Assembly: GCF_002993965.1 (NCBI RefSeq)
Contig: NZ_POST01000004.1
Coordinates: forward strand, 1-64,000
Length of the DNA: 64,000 bases
Direction of reading: 5' to 3'
Source of the DNA: Apilactobacillus timberlakei
GTDB lineage: Bacteria > Bacillota > Bacilli > Lactobacillales > Lactobacillaceae
Made by a program: the position numbers and the translations under genes. Positions within the stretch are counted from its first letter, which is position 1; each line of letters starts with the position of its first letter. A model generated the notes under the pieces. It did not search any database. It worked only from the letters and a program-made list of their open reading frames with translations, and had not been told where the DNA came from. Below are positions 1 to 7,692 of this stretch, one piece after another.

Positions 1-32
1 GACTAGTACTAATTGGTCGAGGACTTAACCAA
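1..32 (+). rRNA. rrl: 23S ribosomal RNA, 3' end (partial)
   Basis: The first bases match the conserved 3' end of Firmicutes 23S rRNA (ACTAAT-type run, then GGTCGAGGACTTAACC). The gene continues off the left edge. The 23S-5S spacer that follows has a perfect 8-bp hairpin (73-80 with 84-91) that is probably a processing stem. The exact 3' end is approximate. Confidence 0.9.
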
Positions 33-100
33 GTAAGGTTGTTCTCTAAAAGAAATAATAATATCTAGTTTTGAAAGAACGAAGTTCTTTCAGATAAATA

Positions 101-218
101 GTGTGGTGGCGATAGCTAGAAGGATACACCTGTTCCCATGCCGAACACAGTAGTTAAGCTTCTAAACGCCGAGAGTAGTTAGAGGATCGCCTCTTGCAAG
201 GGTAGGAAGTTGCCGCGC
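101..218 (+). rRNA. rrf: 5S ribosomal RNA
   Basis: A 118-nt segment with the 5S hallmark CCGAACACAG and a terminal helix formed by 101-110 with 209-218 (Watson-Crick plus G-U pairs). It sits 68 bases after the 23S tail and directly before tRNA-Asn, the usual end of a lactobacillar rrn operon. Confidence 0.96.
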
Positions 219-225
219 TTATTAT

Positions 226-298
226 TCCGAATTAGCTCAGTTGGTAGAGCACCTGACTGTTAATCAGGTTGTCGTCAGTTCGAGTCTGACATTCGGAG
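226..298 (+). tRNA. tRNA-Asn (anticodon GTT)
   Basis: 73-nt cloverleaf. The acceptor stem is TCCGAAT (226-232) with ATTCGGA (291-297), followed by discriminator G298. The anticodon loop reads CTGTTAA, giving GTT. The T loop contains TTCGAGT. CCA is not encoded. It is the first tRNA of the rrn operon. Confidence 0.97.
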
Positions 299-306
299 TA
301 TATTAG

Positions 307-336
307 AAAGTGCTAACAAAAGTTAGCACTTTTATA
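307..336 (+). terminator. Rho-independent terminator after tRNA-Asn
   Basis: An 11-bp stem (307-317 with 322-332) closes an AAAA loop and runs into TTTTAT. It lies only 16 bases before the next tRNA, so tRNA-Thr depends on read-through or on a promoter inside this hairpin region (a TATTAT at 335-340 is possible). Confidence 0.85.
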
Positions 337-352
337 TTATCTAATTAATTTT

Positions 353-425
353 GCCGGCTTAGCTCAGTTGGTAGAGCATCGGTATCGTAAACCGGCGGTC
401 ACAGGTTCAAGTCCTGCAGCCGGCA
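353..425 (+). tRNA. tRNA-Thr (anticodon CGT)
   Basis: 73-nt cloverleaf. The acceptor stem is GCCGGCT (353-359) with AGCCGGC (418-424), discriminator A425. The anticodon loop ATCGTAA gives CGT, which reads the Thr codon ACG. CCA is not encoded. A terminator follows at once. Confidence 0.95.
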
Positions 426-430
426 TAAAG

Positions 431-466
431 AAGCCAAATTGTTTAAAAACTATTTGGCTTTTTTAT
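431..466 (+). terminator. Terminator after tRNA-Thr
   Basis: Stem AAGCCAAAT (431-439) with ATTTGGCTT (452-460), then a run of T. It closes the rRNA/tRNA unit before the peptide transporter gene. Confidence 0.88.
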
Positions 467-512
467 ATTTTTAAAATTGAAAATAATTATGTTAAGAGGG
501 AGTGATTATTAC

Positions 513-2090
513 TTGAAAAAAAGTAATGATATTTCTAATAATCAACCGCAAGGATTATCTTCACTTATAACTACGGAAACTTTTGAAAGGTTTACATATT
601 ATGGTACAAGATCGACATTACTATTTTATATGTATTATTCAATAAGCAGTGGTGGTCTAAATTTATCAACTTCTACTGCTGCTTCTATTTTTTCAATTTT
701 TGGATCGATGGTTTATCTTATTTCAGTATTTGGGGGATATATAAGTGATCGTTTTTTAGGTAATCAATCTACGGTATCTTTAGGTGCCATATTGATTATA
801 TTCGGACAAATATTTCTTTCTATTCCATTTTTTAATTTATATTTATTAATCCTTTCACTGATCTTTTTGACGTTTGGGACTGGTTTATTAAAACCAACGA
901 TATCTTCGATGATAGGTAATTTATATGGTATAAATGATAAAAGGCAGGATTCTGGATTTACATATTTAATGTCTGGCATTAATTTAGGAGCTTTACTTTC
1001 ACCAATTATTATTGGCTTCATAGGAACACATGTTAATTTTCATTTGGGTTTCTTATTTGGGGCTATTTCTATGACAATTGGTTTGCTGATATATCAAAAA
1101 AGTAAATTCAAATATATTAATGACGATAATATTTATCCATCTAACCCAATTGAACCTTATGATATCAAGAATATATTAATTAAATCATCAATATGTTTAA
1201 TTGGAGTATTTTTAATATCATTATTAATGTTTGAGCTTGGTTCTTTTAATATTAATAACCTAATAACTTTTATAAGTGTTTTAATAATTATTATTCCATT
1301 TTTATATTTCTTATTTATATTCTTTAGTAATAAAATTAACGCAAAAGAAAAGCATAATTTATGGATATACTTATTTCTCTTTATATCGGCAACTATGTTT
1401 TGGATTATTGAAGAACAAGGATCTACAGTATTTGCCATGATGGCTAATTTTAATACAAATAATAATTTTCATGTTAATTTTTATGTATTAGAATTGACAT
1501 TATTTTTAATATTTTCAATATTTATTTTAAAAAATAAATTGAATATTAAAAGGTTATTAACTTGTTTATCTATTTTTGTATTTATTTCTATATGTATGTA
1601 TATCTTTTTGAATAACTTATACATACATATTCCTTCTTCTTGGTTTCAATCCATTAATCCATTATTTATATTAATTTATACGCCTTTATTTGCTATGATG
1701 TGGAAAAAATTTCATTTTTCATCTATTATTAAATTCTCTATGGGAATTGGATTTGCAGGACTAGGATGTCTATTCATGTTAATACCACTTATCTTTTTGA
1801 ATAGTATTAGTAATCCTATATGGATATTAATTTCTATAGGAATTGTAAGTATTGGAGAAATGTTAATATCGCCAATTGGTTTATCTGTAACTAACAAATT
1901 GGCTCCTAAATACTTTAAATCACAAATGATGGGAATGTCATATTTATCATATGCCAGTGCCCAAGCAATTAATTCTCAAATAATAAAATATTATTACTTA
2001 AGTCCGGCAACTTATTTTACAATTCTAGGTATTTTTGGATTATCTATAGGGATATTATTAATTTGTATATATTTTTTTATAAAAAAATAA
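513..2090 (+). CDS. dtpT: POT/PTR2-family proton-coupled peptide transporter
   Basis: A membrane symporter of the major facilitator superfamily that probably imports di- and tripeptides with protons. The protein is 525 aa with about 12-14 hydrophobic segments. The N-terminal POT signature ExxERFxYYG is at residues 22-31, where E-x-x-E-R couples proton binding. TTG at 513 is preferred over an upstream in-frame TTG at 477 because an AGGGAGTGA ribosome site lies just before it. The gene stands alone between two tRNA clusters and looks even more AT-rich and Ile/Phe-rich than its neighbours. The family is clear; the exact substrate is inferred. Confidence 0.88.
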   Translation: MKKSNDISNNQPQGLSSLITTETFERFTYYGTRSTLLFYMYYSISSGGLNLSTSTAASIFSIFGSMVYLISVFGGYISDRFLGNQSTVSLGAILIIFGQIFLSIPFFNLYLLILSLIFLTFGTGLLKPTISSMIGNLYGINDKRQDSGFTYLMSGINLGALLSPIIIGFIGTHVNFHLGFLFGAISMTIGLLIYQKSKFKYINDDNIYPSNPIEPYDIKNILIKSSICLIGVFLISLLMFELGSFNINNLITFISVLIIIIPFLYFLFIFFSNKINAKEKHNLWIYLFLFISATMFWIIEEQGSTVFAMMANFNTNNNFHVNFYVLELTLFLIFSIFILKNKLNIKRLLTCLSIFVFISICMYIFLNNLYIHIPSSWFQSINPLFILIYTPLFAMMWKKFHFSSIIKFSMGIGFAGLGCLFMLIPLIFLNSISNPIWILISIGIVSIGEMLISPIGLSVTNKLAPKYFKSQMMGMSYLSYASAQAINSQIIKYYYLSPATYFTILGIFGLSIGILLICIYFFIKK

Positions 2091-2108
2091 ATTATTTTGT
2101 AAAAAGTA

Positions 2109-2137
2109 TTGACTATTTATGTATAATTAGATATTAT
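2109..2137 (+). promoter_or_regulatory. Candidate promoter upstream of tRNA-Tyr/tRNA-Gln (distal)
   Basis: TTGACT (2109-2114), 17-base spacer, TATTAT (2132-2137). It is followed by a 7-bp inverted repeat, TGTTGGT (2144-2150) with ACCAACA (2159-2165), which has no T run. Confidence 0.5.
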
Positions 2138-2198
2138 ATTAATTGTTGGTTATGAGAGACCAACACAATAACTTGATTAATTAATATTAAAAGAGTTA

Positions 2199-2228
2199 TT
2201 GACAAATATTAATTATAAATGTTATTAT
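2199..2228 (+). promoter_or_regulatory. Promoter of the tRNA-Tyr/tRNA-Gln unit
   Basis: A perfect -35 box TTGACA (2199-2204), an 18-base spacer and TATTAT (2223-2228), about 30 bases before tRNA-Tyr. Confidence 0.7.
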
Positions 2229-2257
2229 TAATATTGTTGATTAATTTAATATCTTTC

Positions 2258-2340
2258 GGAGGGGTAGCGAAGTCTGGCTAAACGCGGCGGACTGTAAATC
2301 CGCTCCTTCGGGTTCGGTGGTTCGAATCCACTCCCCTCCA
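2258..2340 (+). tRNA. tRNA-Tyr (anticodon GTA)
   Basis: 83-nt class II tRNA with a long variable arm. The acceptor stem is GGAGGGG (2258-2264) with CCCCTCC (2333-2339), discriminator A2340. The anticodon loop CTGTAAA gives GTA. It is cotranscribed with tRNA-Gln six bases downstream. Confidence 0.97.
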
Positions 2341-2346
2341 TATTAT

Positions 2347-2418
2347 TGGGCTATAGCCAAGCGGTAAGGCATCGGGTTTTGATCCCGTGATGCGCTGGTT
2401 CGAATCCAGCTAGCCCAA
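2347..2418 (+). tRNA. tRNA-Gln (anticodon TTG)
   Basis: 72-nt tRNA. The acceptor stem is TGGGCTA (2347-2353) with TAGCCCA (2411-2417), discriminator A2418. The anticodon loop TTTTGAT gives TTG. Confidence 0.97.
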
Positions 2419-2423
2419 TCTTT

Positions 2424-2457
2424 GATGACTAACTTGTAAAAGTTAGTCATTTTTTTA
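2424..2457 (+). terminator. Terminator after tRNA-Gln
   Basis: Stem ATGACTAAC (2425-2433) with GTTAGTCAT (2442-2450), followed by seven T residues. Confidence 0.9.
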
Positions 2458-2466
2458 TGTTATAAT
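2458..2466 (+). promoter_or_regulatory. Extended -10 promoter of proC
   Basis: TGT-TATAAT directly abuts the T run of the preceding terminator. No good -35 box is seen, as expected for a TGn-type promoter. Confidence 0.5.
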
Positions 2467-2498
2467 TATGATATTATCAAATTTGGAGGGAATATATC

Positions 2499-3284
2499 AT
2501 GAAAATAGGATTTATTGGTGTTGGTTCAATGGCAAAAGCTATGATTAAAGGATTTGTAAATTCAAAAAATATTAATTCTAATGATATTTTGATTCATAGT
2601 AAACATTCAAATAATTATGTTAACTTTGCTAAAGAATATGGATTAACAGCTGTTAGTACTAATGAAGAATTAGTTAAAAATAGTGATTGTATTGTTTTAG
2701 CTGTAAATCCAATTCAAGTAATTGATGTTTTGAAAGATATCAGAGAACTATTATCTGTAGATAATAAAATATTGTTATCTATTGTATGGAATTATAGCTT
2801 AAATCGACTTGAAGAACTAACTGACTATGATTTGCCTATTTTTAGAACAGTTCCTAATGTAAACGTTGAAGTTAATGCTGGTAGTTTATTATATGCATAT
2901 AATGAAAATGTTAGTGAAGAAAATTTAAATGACATTGTATCTAATTTTAAACTATTAGGAGAAATGATTAATTTAACGGAAAACAAATTAAATACAGCAG
3001 GTGCTCTTGTTGGCTGTACACCAGCATATGCTTACTTATTTGCTGATGCTTTTAGCAGAATTGCTGTGAAGTATGGCTTAAGTAAGAGCGAATCAAATAA
3101 AATGATTGCACAATCCGTTAAAGGTTCTATGGATATGATTAGTAAAAGTAATTCTAATCCGACCGACTTAATGGATGAAGTATGTTCACCAGGTGGTAGT
3201 ACGATTAAAGGACTACTTGCATTGAAAGAAAATGGCTTTGAAAAGGCTATTGATAAATGTTTTGATGCCACTCAAGATAATTAA
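2499..3284 (+). CDS. proC: Pyrroline-5-carboxylate reductase
   Basis: Last step of proline synthesis: reduction of 1-pyrroline-5-carboxylate with NAD(P)H in the cytoplasm. The 261-aa protein starts with a Rossmann motif GFIGVGSMAKAM (residues 4-15). Near the end it has the conserved dimer/active-site stretch CSPGGSTIKGL (about residues 229-239). The length is normal. The start has GGAGGG nine bases upstream. A GntR regulator gene follows 19 bases downstream and may be cotranscribed. proB/proA are not in the window. Confidence 0.94.
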   Translation: MKIGFIGVGSMAKAMIKGFVNSKNINSNDILIHSKHSNNYVNFAKEYGLTAVSTNEELVKNSDCIVLAVNPIQVIDVLKDIRELLSVDNKILLSIVWNYSLNRLEELTDYDLPIFRTVPNVNVEVNAGSLLYAYNENVSEENLNDIVSNFKLLGEMINLTENKLNTAGALVGCTPAYAYLFADAFSRIAVKYGLSKSESNKMIAQSVKGSMDMISKSNSNPTDLMDEVCSPGGSTIKGLLALKENGFEKAIDKCFDATQDN

Positions 3285-3303
3285 CTTGTGAGGAGGCTTA
3301 AAT

Positions 3304-4023
3304 ATGGCTTTACCAATTTATATCCAAATTCATAATGAAATTAGAAAAAACATTGAAAATGGTACTTGGAAGTTGGGGATTAGAATTCCTTCCGAAAGAG
3401 AATTATCTTCACAATTTAATGTTAGTAGAATGACTTTACGTCAAGCAATTCAAACTTTAGTTGATGAAGGAATTTTAGAACAGCGTGTAGGTTCTGGGAC
3501 TTTTGTTGCTAATGAGAAAGTGCAAGAAAAAATGTCCGGGGTTACTAGTTTTACAGATATTATGTTAGCTCAAGGAAAAGAACCTTCTAGTAAGACGATT
3601 TCTTACCATTCATTAGAACCATCTTTGAGTGAAATTGAAAAACTTAAAATAAACCAAAGTGAGAAAGTTGTTAGGATGGAAAGAATTAGATATGGTGATG
3701 GGTTGCCTATATGTTTCGAAATTGCTACGGTTCCAGAAAAAATAGTTCAAAATTTAAGTAAAAATGATGTGACTAATTCATTTTATGCTTCTTTAAAGCA
3801 CAAACTAGGTTTAATTCCTAAAGTGTCTAAACAAACAGTTTCTGCGACATTAGCATCTGAAAAGATTGCTGATTATTTGGATATTAAAAAAGGGGATGCA
3901 ATTTTGTTGTTGCGTCAGACCACTTCATTACAAAATGGTGAACCTTTTGAATATGTTAGAACTCAATATGTTGGTGAACGTTTTGAATTCTATTTAGATA
4001 GTAAAAAGAGTACTCTTGAATGA
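3304..4023 (+). CDS. GntR-family transcriptional regulator with UTRA domain
   Basis: A DNA-binding regulator of the HutC/GntR type, 239 aa. The N-terminal winged helix (about residues 6-72) contains the family stretch PSERELSSQFNVSRMTLRQA. The C-terminal UTRA ligand domain (about 95-232) usually binds a phosphosugar or amino-sugar metabolite. It has a strong GAGGAGG ribosome site. No carbohydrate gene is adjacent, so the regulon is not evident here; proC upstream and convergent tagA are the only neighbours. Its last codons form half of a terminator shared with tagA. Confidence 0.88.
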   Translation: MALPIYIQIHNEIRKNIENGTWKLGIRIPSERELSSQFNVSRMTLRQAIQTLVDEGILEQRVGSGTFVANEKVQEKMSGVTSFTDIMLAQGKEPSSKTISYHSLEPSLSEIEKLKINQSEKVVRMERIRYGDGLPICFEIATVPEKIVQNLSKNDVTNSFYASLKHKLGLIPKVSKQTVSATLASEKIADYLDIKKGDAILLLRQTTSLQNGEPFEYVRTQYVGERFEFYLDSKKSTLE

Positions 4024-4050
4024 ATCTATTCATGAGTACTCTTTTTGTTT
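4003..4050. terminator. Bidirectional terminator inside the ends of gntR and tagA
   Basis: A perfect 13-bp inverted repeat, AAAAAGAGTACTC (4003-4015) with GAGTACTCTTTTT (4034-4046), is flanked by A and T runs so it can stop transcription from both sides. It lies within the last codons of both convergent genes. Confidence 0.9.
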
Positions 4051-4760
4051 TGTTTTTTAACCAAGTAGATGAATTTTGGTAGTGCTAGCATTCTATTAAA
4101 CCGAGATGGCTGTTTGATTAATCGATATAACCATTCAATATTATGTTTGATCCAAAACTGTGGTGCTCTATCTGTATGTCCAGATAAAACATCAAAACTA
4201 CCACCTAATCCAATCCACAAACTATTTAATTTATTCTTATATTTAAATATAAAATCTTCTTGTTTAGGAAAACCTAATGCTACAAATACCATATCAGGTT
4301 TTTTGTTAATGATATCTTTAGCTATTATCTCATCATTTTTAAAATATCCATCTCGTAGACCTTTTATTTCTAAATTTGGATATTTATTCATTAATATTTT
4401 TTTTAGGTCTTTAATTACTTCTGGTTTGGCTCCTAAAAAATATGCTGATTTATTATTTTTATTACCCCAAGCTAGTAAGTCTAATAGGACATCATAGCCA
4501 GTGATCCTTTCAGGCATATTATGACCTAAAATTTTTGCTCCTTTTAGGATACCAACACCATCAGGTACTAAGTAATTAGCAGCTTTTACTTTTTTACTGT
4601 ATTCAGGATGATCTAAAGCATAAGTTATAATTTCTGGATTAGCTGTTACTACAAATGTATTTTCTTTATTATTAATTCGATCTTTTATGTTATTTAGGAA
4701 ATCCTTAAAAGTTGTATTTAAAAAATTAAATCCTAAAATATTAGTTTTATTATTTTTCAT
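4026..4760 (-). CDS. tagA: WecG/TagA/CpsF-family glycosyltransferase
   Basis: Probably the second enzyme of wall teichoic acid linkage-unit synthesis. It transfers N-acetylmannosamine onto undecaprenyl-diphosphate-GlcNAc at the inner membrane face. The 244-aa protein shows the family stretches VTANPEIITYA (about residues 38-48), PDGVG (70-74), YFLGAKPEV and VALGFPKQE, with GGSFDVLSGHTDRAP near residue 191. The start has AAAGGAAA upstream. The first enzyme, TagO, is encoded far away at 51419. Other tag/tar genes are not present, so a polysaccharide other than teichoic acid is possible. Confidence 0.88.
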   Translation of the reverse strand: MKNNKTNILGFNFLNTTFKDFLNNIKDRINNKENTFVVTANPEIITYALDHPEYSKKVKAANYLVPDGVGILKGAKILGHNMPERITGYDVLLDLLAWGNKNNKSAYFLGAKPEVIKDLKKILMNKYPNLEIKGLRDGYFKNDEIIAKDIINKKPDMVFVALGFPKQEDFIFKYKNKLNSLWIGLGGSFDVLSGHTDRAPQFWIKHNIEWLYRLIKQPSRFNRMLALPKFIYLVKKQNKKSTHE

Positions 4761-4806
4761 TTTTTTCCTTTCGAAGTGAATTATATATGAATATTTCTTT
4801 AATTAA

Positions 4807-4815
4807 TGATAAAAT
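4807..4815 (+). promoter_or_regulatory. Candidate extended -10 promoter of pncB
   Basis: TGA-TAAAAT in the 99-base gap between divergent tagA and pncB. The -35 region is weak. Confidence 0.4.
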
Positions 4816-4859
4816 AAAAGACAATAAAAAGCGATAATATTAGGAGGATTTAGTTAAAT

Positions 4860-6326
4860 ATGGCAGTAAATTTTGATAATTTGACATTGCACACGGATGC
4901 ATACGAACTTAGTATGATGCAAACGTATTTTCAACAAGGCTTACAAAATCGTCATAGTGTATTTGAAGTTTATTTTAGAAAAATGCCATTTGGAAATGGA
5001 TTTGCAATTTTTGCAGGTCTAGAACATGTTATTAACTATATTAATAATATCAAATTTACAGATGATGATATTGATTTTTTGAGAAAAGATGGTAATTATA
5101 GTGAAGACTTTTTATCATATTTAAAGAATTTTCATTTCACAGGAACCATTCGTTCTGCTGTTGAAGGTGACTTGGTCTTTAATAATGAGCCCATTATGCA
5201 AGTTGAAGGTAATGTTTGTGAATGTCAATTAGTTGAAACTGCAATTTTAAATATTGTTAATTATCAAACATTAATTGCTACGAAAGCTGCCAGAATTAGA
5301 TTAGCATGTGGTGATGATTCACTTATGGAATTTGGTAGTCGTCGTGCTCAAGAAACTTCTGCTGCATTTTGGGGAGCTCGTGCTACTTACATCGGTGGAT
5401 TTGATGCCACTTCAAATGTACTTGCAGGTAAGGCATTTAATATCCCAGTAAGTGGTACTCATGCACACTCATTAGTAGAATTCTTTCAAGATGATTATTT
5501 AGCATTTAAGGCTTATGCTGAAAGTCATTATAATTGTGTTTTCTTAGTAGATACCTTTGATACGCTTAAGAGCGGAGTCCCTAATGCCATTAAGGTAGCT
5601 AAAGAAATGGGTGATAAAATCAACTTTGCTGGAGTTAGAATTGATTCTGGTGATATGGCTTATTTATCAAAAAGAGTTCGTGAGATGTTAGATGAAGCCG
5701 GTTTTCCTAATGCTAAAATTGTCGCATCAAATGATTTGGATGAAAAAACTATTACCAGTTTAAAAATGCAAGATGCAAAAATTGATGTATGGGGAATTGG
5801 AACCAAATTAATCACAGCTTTTGATCAACCAGCTTTAGGTGCTGTTTATAAGATGGTTTCTGTAGAAAATGATGAAGGCAAGATGATTGATACTATCAAA
5901 TTATCTAATAATGCTGAAAAAGTTTCTACGCCTGGTAAAAAACAAGTTTGGCGTATTACTGAAAAGAAAGATGGAAAATCTGAGGGAGATTATATTACAT
6001 TTAGTGATGAAGATCCTAGAAAACAAGATAGTTTGTATATGTTTCACCCTCAATTTACTTATATTAATAAAACTTTAAATGATTTTGATGCTAAACCACT
6101 GTTACAAACTATTTTTAAAGATGGAAAGTTAGTATATAATCAGCCTAGTTTATCAGAAATAAAAGATTTCTCTACTAAAGCTTTATCTTCATTATGGCCT
6201 GAATATAAACGTGAGTTGAACCCACAAGAATATCCAGTTGATTTATCTTTGAATTGTTGGAACAATAAAATGAATATTATTAAAAATGTACATGAAAAAA
6301 TTAAGAATAGAAAAGGTGAATTTTAA
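4860..6326 (+). CDS. pncB: Nicotinate phosphoribosyltransferase
   Basis: First step of NAD salvage: nicotinate, PRPP and ATP give nicotinate mononucleotide. The 488-aa protein matches the long Firmicutes type. Visible motifs are ELSMMQTYF near the N terminus (residues 17-25), FGSRRAQ (about 158-164), [12 protein letters not shown] (about 198-209, with the catalytic-region His) and RIDSGDM (about 260-266). The ribosome site is AGGAGG. The stop overlaps the nadE start by one base (TAATG), so the two genes are translationally coupled and form an NAD salvage operon. The intermediate enzyme NadD is not in the window. Confidence 0.96.
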   Translation: MAVNFDNLTLHTDAYELSMMQTYFQQGLQNRHSVFEVYFRKMPFGNGFAIFAGLEHVINYINNIKFTDDDIDFLRKDGNYSEDFLSYLKNFHFTGTIRSAVEGDLVFNNEPIMQVEGNVCECQLVETAILNIVNYQTLIATKAARIRLACGDDSLMEFGSRRAQETSAAFWGARATYIGGFDATSNVLAGKAFNIPVSGTHAHSLVEFFQDDYLAFKAYAESHYNCVFLVDTFDTLKSGVPNAIKVAKEMGDKINFAGVRIDSGDMAYLSKRVREMLDEAGFPNAKIVASNDLDEKTITSLKMQDAKIDVWGIGTKLITAFDQPALGAVYKMVSVENDEGKMIDTIKLSNNAEKVSTPGKKQVWRITEKKDGKSEGDYITFSDEDPRKQDSLYMFHPQFTYINKTLNDFDAKPLLQTIFKDGKLVYNQPSLSEIKDFSTKALSSLWPEYKRELNPQEYPVDLSLNCWNNKMNIIKNVHEKIKNRKGEF

Positions 6327-7153
6327 TGCGTTCAATGCAAAAGCAAATTATTGACGACTTAAAAGTAAAGCCATCAATTGATCCAAAACAAGAAATTAGA
6401 AATAGAATAAACTTTCTAAAAAGTTACATGAAAAAGTTTTCATTTTTAAAATCATTAGTATTAGGCATTTCTGGTGGTCAAGATTCAACATTAACTGGTA
6501 AAATTGCTCAATTGGCTATTAGTGAACTTAGAAAAGAAACTGGAAACGGTGACTATAAATTTATTGCTGTTAGACTGCCTTATGGTAAACAAGCTGATGA
6601 ATCAGACGCTATGGATGCAATTAAATTTATGAATGCTGATATTGTAATTAGAGTTGATATTAAATCAATGGCTGATTCTGCCGTTGCTGCTGTTGAAGAA
6701 GATGGTCCTGAAATTTCAGACTTTAATAAAGGCAATATTAAAGCTCGTGAAAGAATGATTGCTCAATATGCAATTGCAGGACAAGAATCTGGTGCTGTAC
6801 TTGGTACTGATCATGCTGCTGAAGCAATTTCAGGATTTTATACTAAATTTGGAGATGGAGCTGCTGATATTACACCAATTTTTGGTTTAAATAAACGTCA
6901 AGGTAAGGAGCTTTTAAAACTATTAAACGCCCCTGAACATCTATATGAAAAAGTGCCTACTGCTGATTTAGAAGACAATCGTCCCGCATTACCTGATGAA
7001 GCTGCTTTAGGTGTTCGCTACGATGATATTGACGATTATTTAGAAGGTAAGGATGTTTCTGATAAGGTCGCTTCAATCATTGAGAATCGTTACAAAAATA
7101 CAGCTCATAAGCGTCACTTGCCTATTAATATTTATGATAATTTTTGGAAATAG
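6326..7153 (+). CDS. nadE: NH3-dependent NAD synthetase
   Basis: Amidates nicotinate adenine dinucleotide to NAD using ammonia and ATP. The 275-aa protein is the short form with no glutaminase domain. The pyrophosphatase loop SGGQDS is at residues 49-54. [12 protein letters not shown] (about 160-171) and the C-terminal AHKRHLP box match the family. The start overlaps the pncB stop, and AAAGGTGA within pncB serves as its ribosome site. An unknown small gene follows 15 bases downstream. Confidence 0.96.
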   Translation: MRSMQKQIIDDLKVKPSIDPKQEIRNRINFLKSYMKKFSFLKSLVLGISGGQDSTLTGKIAQLAISELRKETGNGDYKFIAVRLPYGKQADESDAMDAIKFMNADIVIRVDIKSMADSAVAAVEEDGPEISDFNKGNIKARERMIAQYAIAGQESGAVLGTDHAAEAISGFYTKFGDGAADITPIFGLNKRQGKELLKLLNAPEHLYEKVPTADLEDNRPALPDEAALGVRYDDIDDYLEGKDVSDKVASIIENRYKNTAHKRHLPINIYDNFWK

Positions 7154-7168
7154 AGAGGATTTTTAATA

Positions 7169-7585
7169 ATGAAAAAAAACAAAATGCCAATGTATGCTTC
7201 ACTATTATCAGACTTAATTTCTGGTACTAATGAAACTGGAGAAAAAATGAGTAAAGATTATGAACCACTTGAAGCAGCAATGGAGAAAAATGATTTAAGT
7301 AATATTGATTTAAAATCTACTAAAGATACCTTTCAAAATGGTACTGATACTTATAAAACTTATTTAGATCAATTAAATGATGCTGACGTTCCTGCTAAGG
7401 CGTTAGGAATGCATTCTAACCTAAAATCTGCATATGCTAACTATGTAAAGGGATGCCAAGATATGGTGGATAGCATCAAAGGTGATTCAATTGATAATGA
7501 TGCTTTTAAATCCGCTGGTGACTTACAACAAGCAAGTATTGAAAAAGTATTTAAGTACGCACAAAAGATTATGATGACTGCTTAA
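7169..7585 (+). CDS. Hypothetical protein, third gene of the pncB-nadE unit
   Basis: I do not recognise this 138-aa protein. It starts with a basic patch (KKNK), has no signal peptide or membrane segment, and is rich in Asp, Lys, Asn and Gln with an alternating pattern that predicts an all-helical soluble protein. There are no cysteine-pair, nucleotide-binding or catalytic motifs; the single Cys is near residue 95. A GAGAGGA ribosome site is good, spacing to nadE is 15 bases and a strong terminator follows, so it is a real last gene of the NAD salvage operon. Its role there is unknown. Confidence 0.75.
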   Translation: MKKNKMPMYASLLSDLISGTNETGEKMSKDYEPLEAAMEKNDLSNIDLKSTKDTFQNGTDTYKTYLDQLNDADVPAKALGMHSNLKSAYANYVKGCQDMVDSIKGDSIDNDAFKSAGDLQQASIEKVFKYAQKIMMTA

Positions 7586-7596
7586 TTTATAATTAA

Positions 7597-7634
7597 AAGT
7601 AGTTGGCAATTTTTATTGCCAACTACTTTTTTTG
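7597..7634 (+). terminator. Terminator of the pncB-nadE operon
   Basis: Stem AGTAGTTGGCAA with TTGCCAACTACT around a short T-rich loop, then eight T residues. Confidence 0.93.
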
Positions 7635-7692
7635 ACAAAAAATTCGATGATATAATATTTATAGTTAATTTAATTAAAGGGGATTATCAATC

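Noticed and set aside
353-2260. Attachment-site duplication flanking the peptide transporter
   Set aside because: No copy of the tRNA-Thr 3' end was found downstream of the transporter, and there is no integrase gene.
4069-4497. Open frame on the plus strand inside tagA
   Set aside because: It lies opposite a well-supported glycosyltransferase gene, has no ribosome site and its translation has no recognisable domain.
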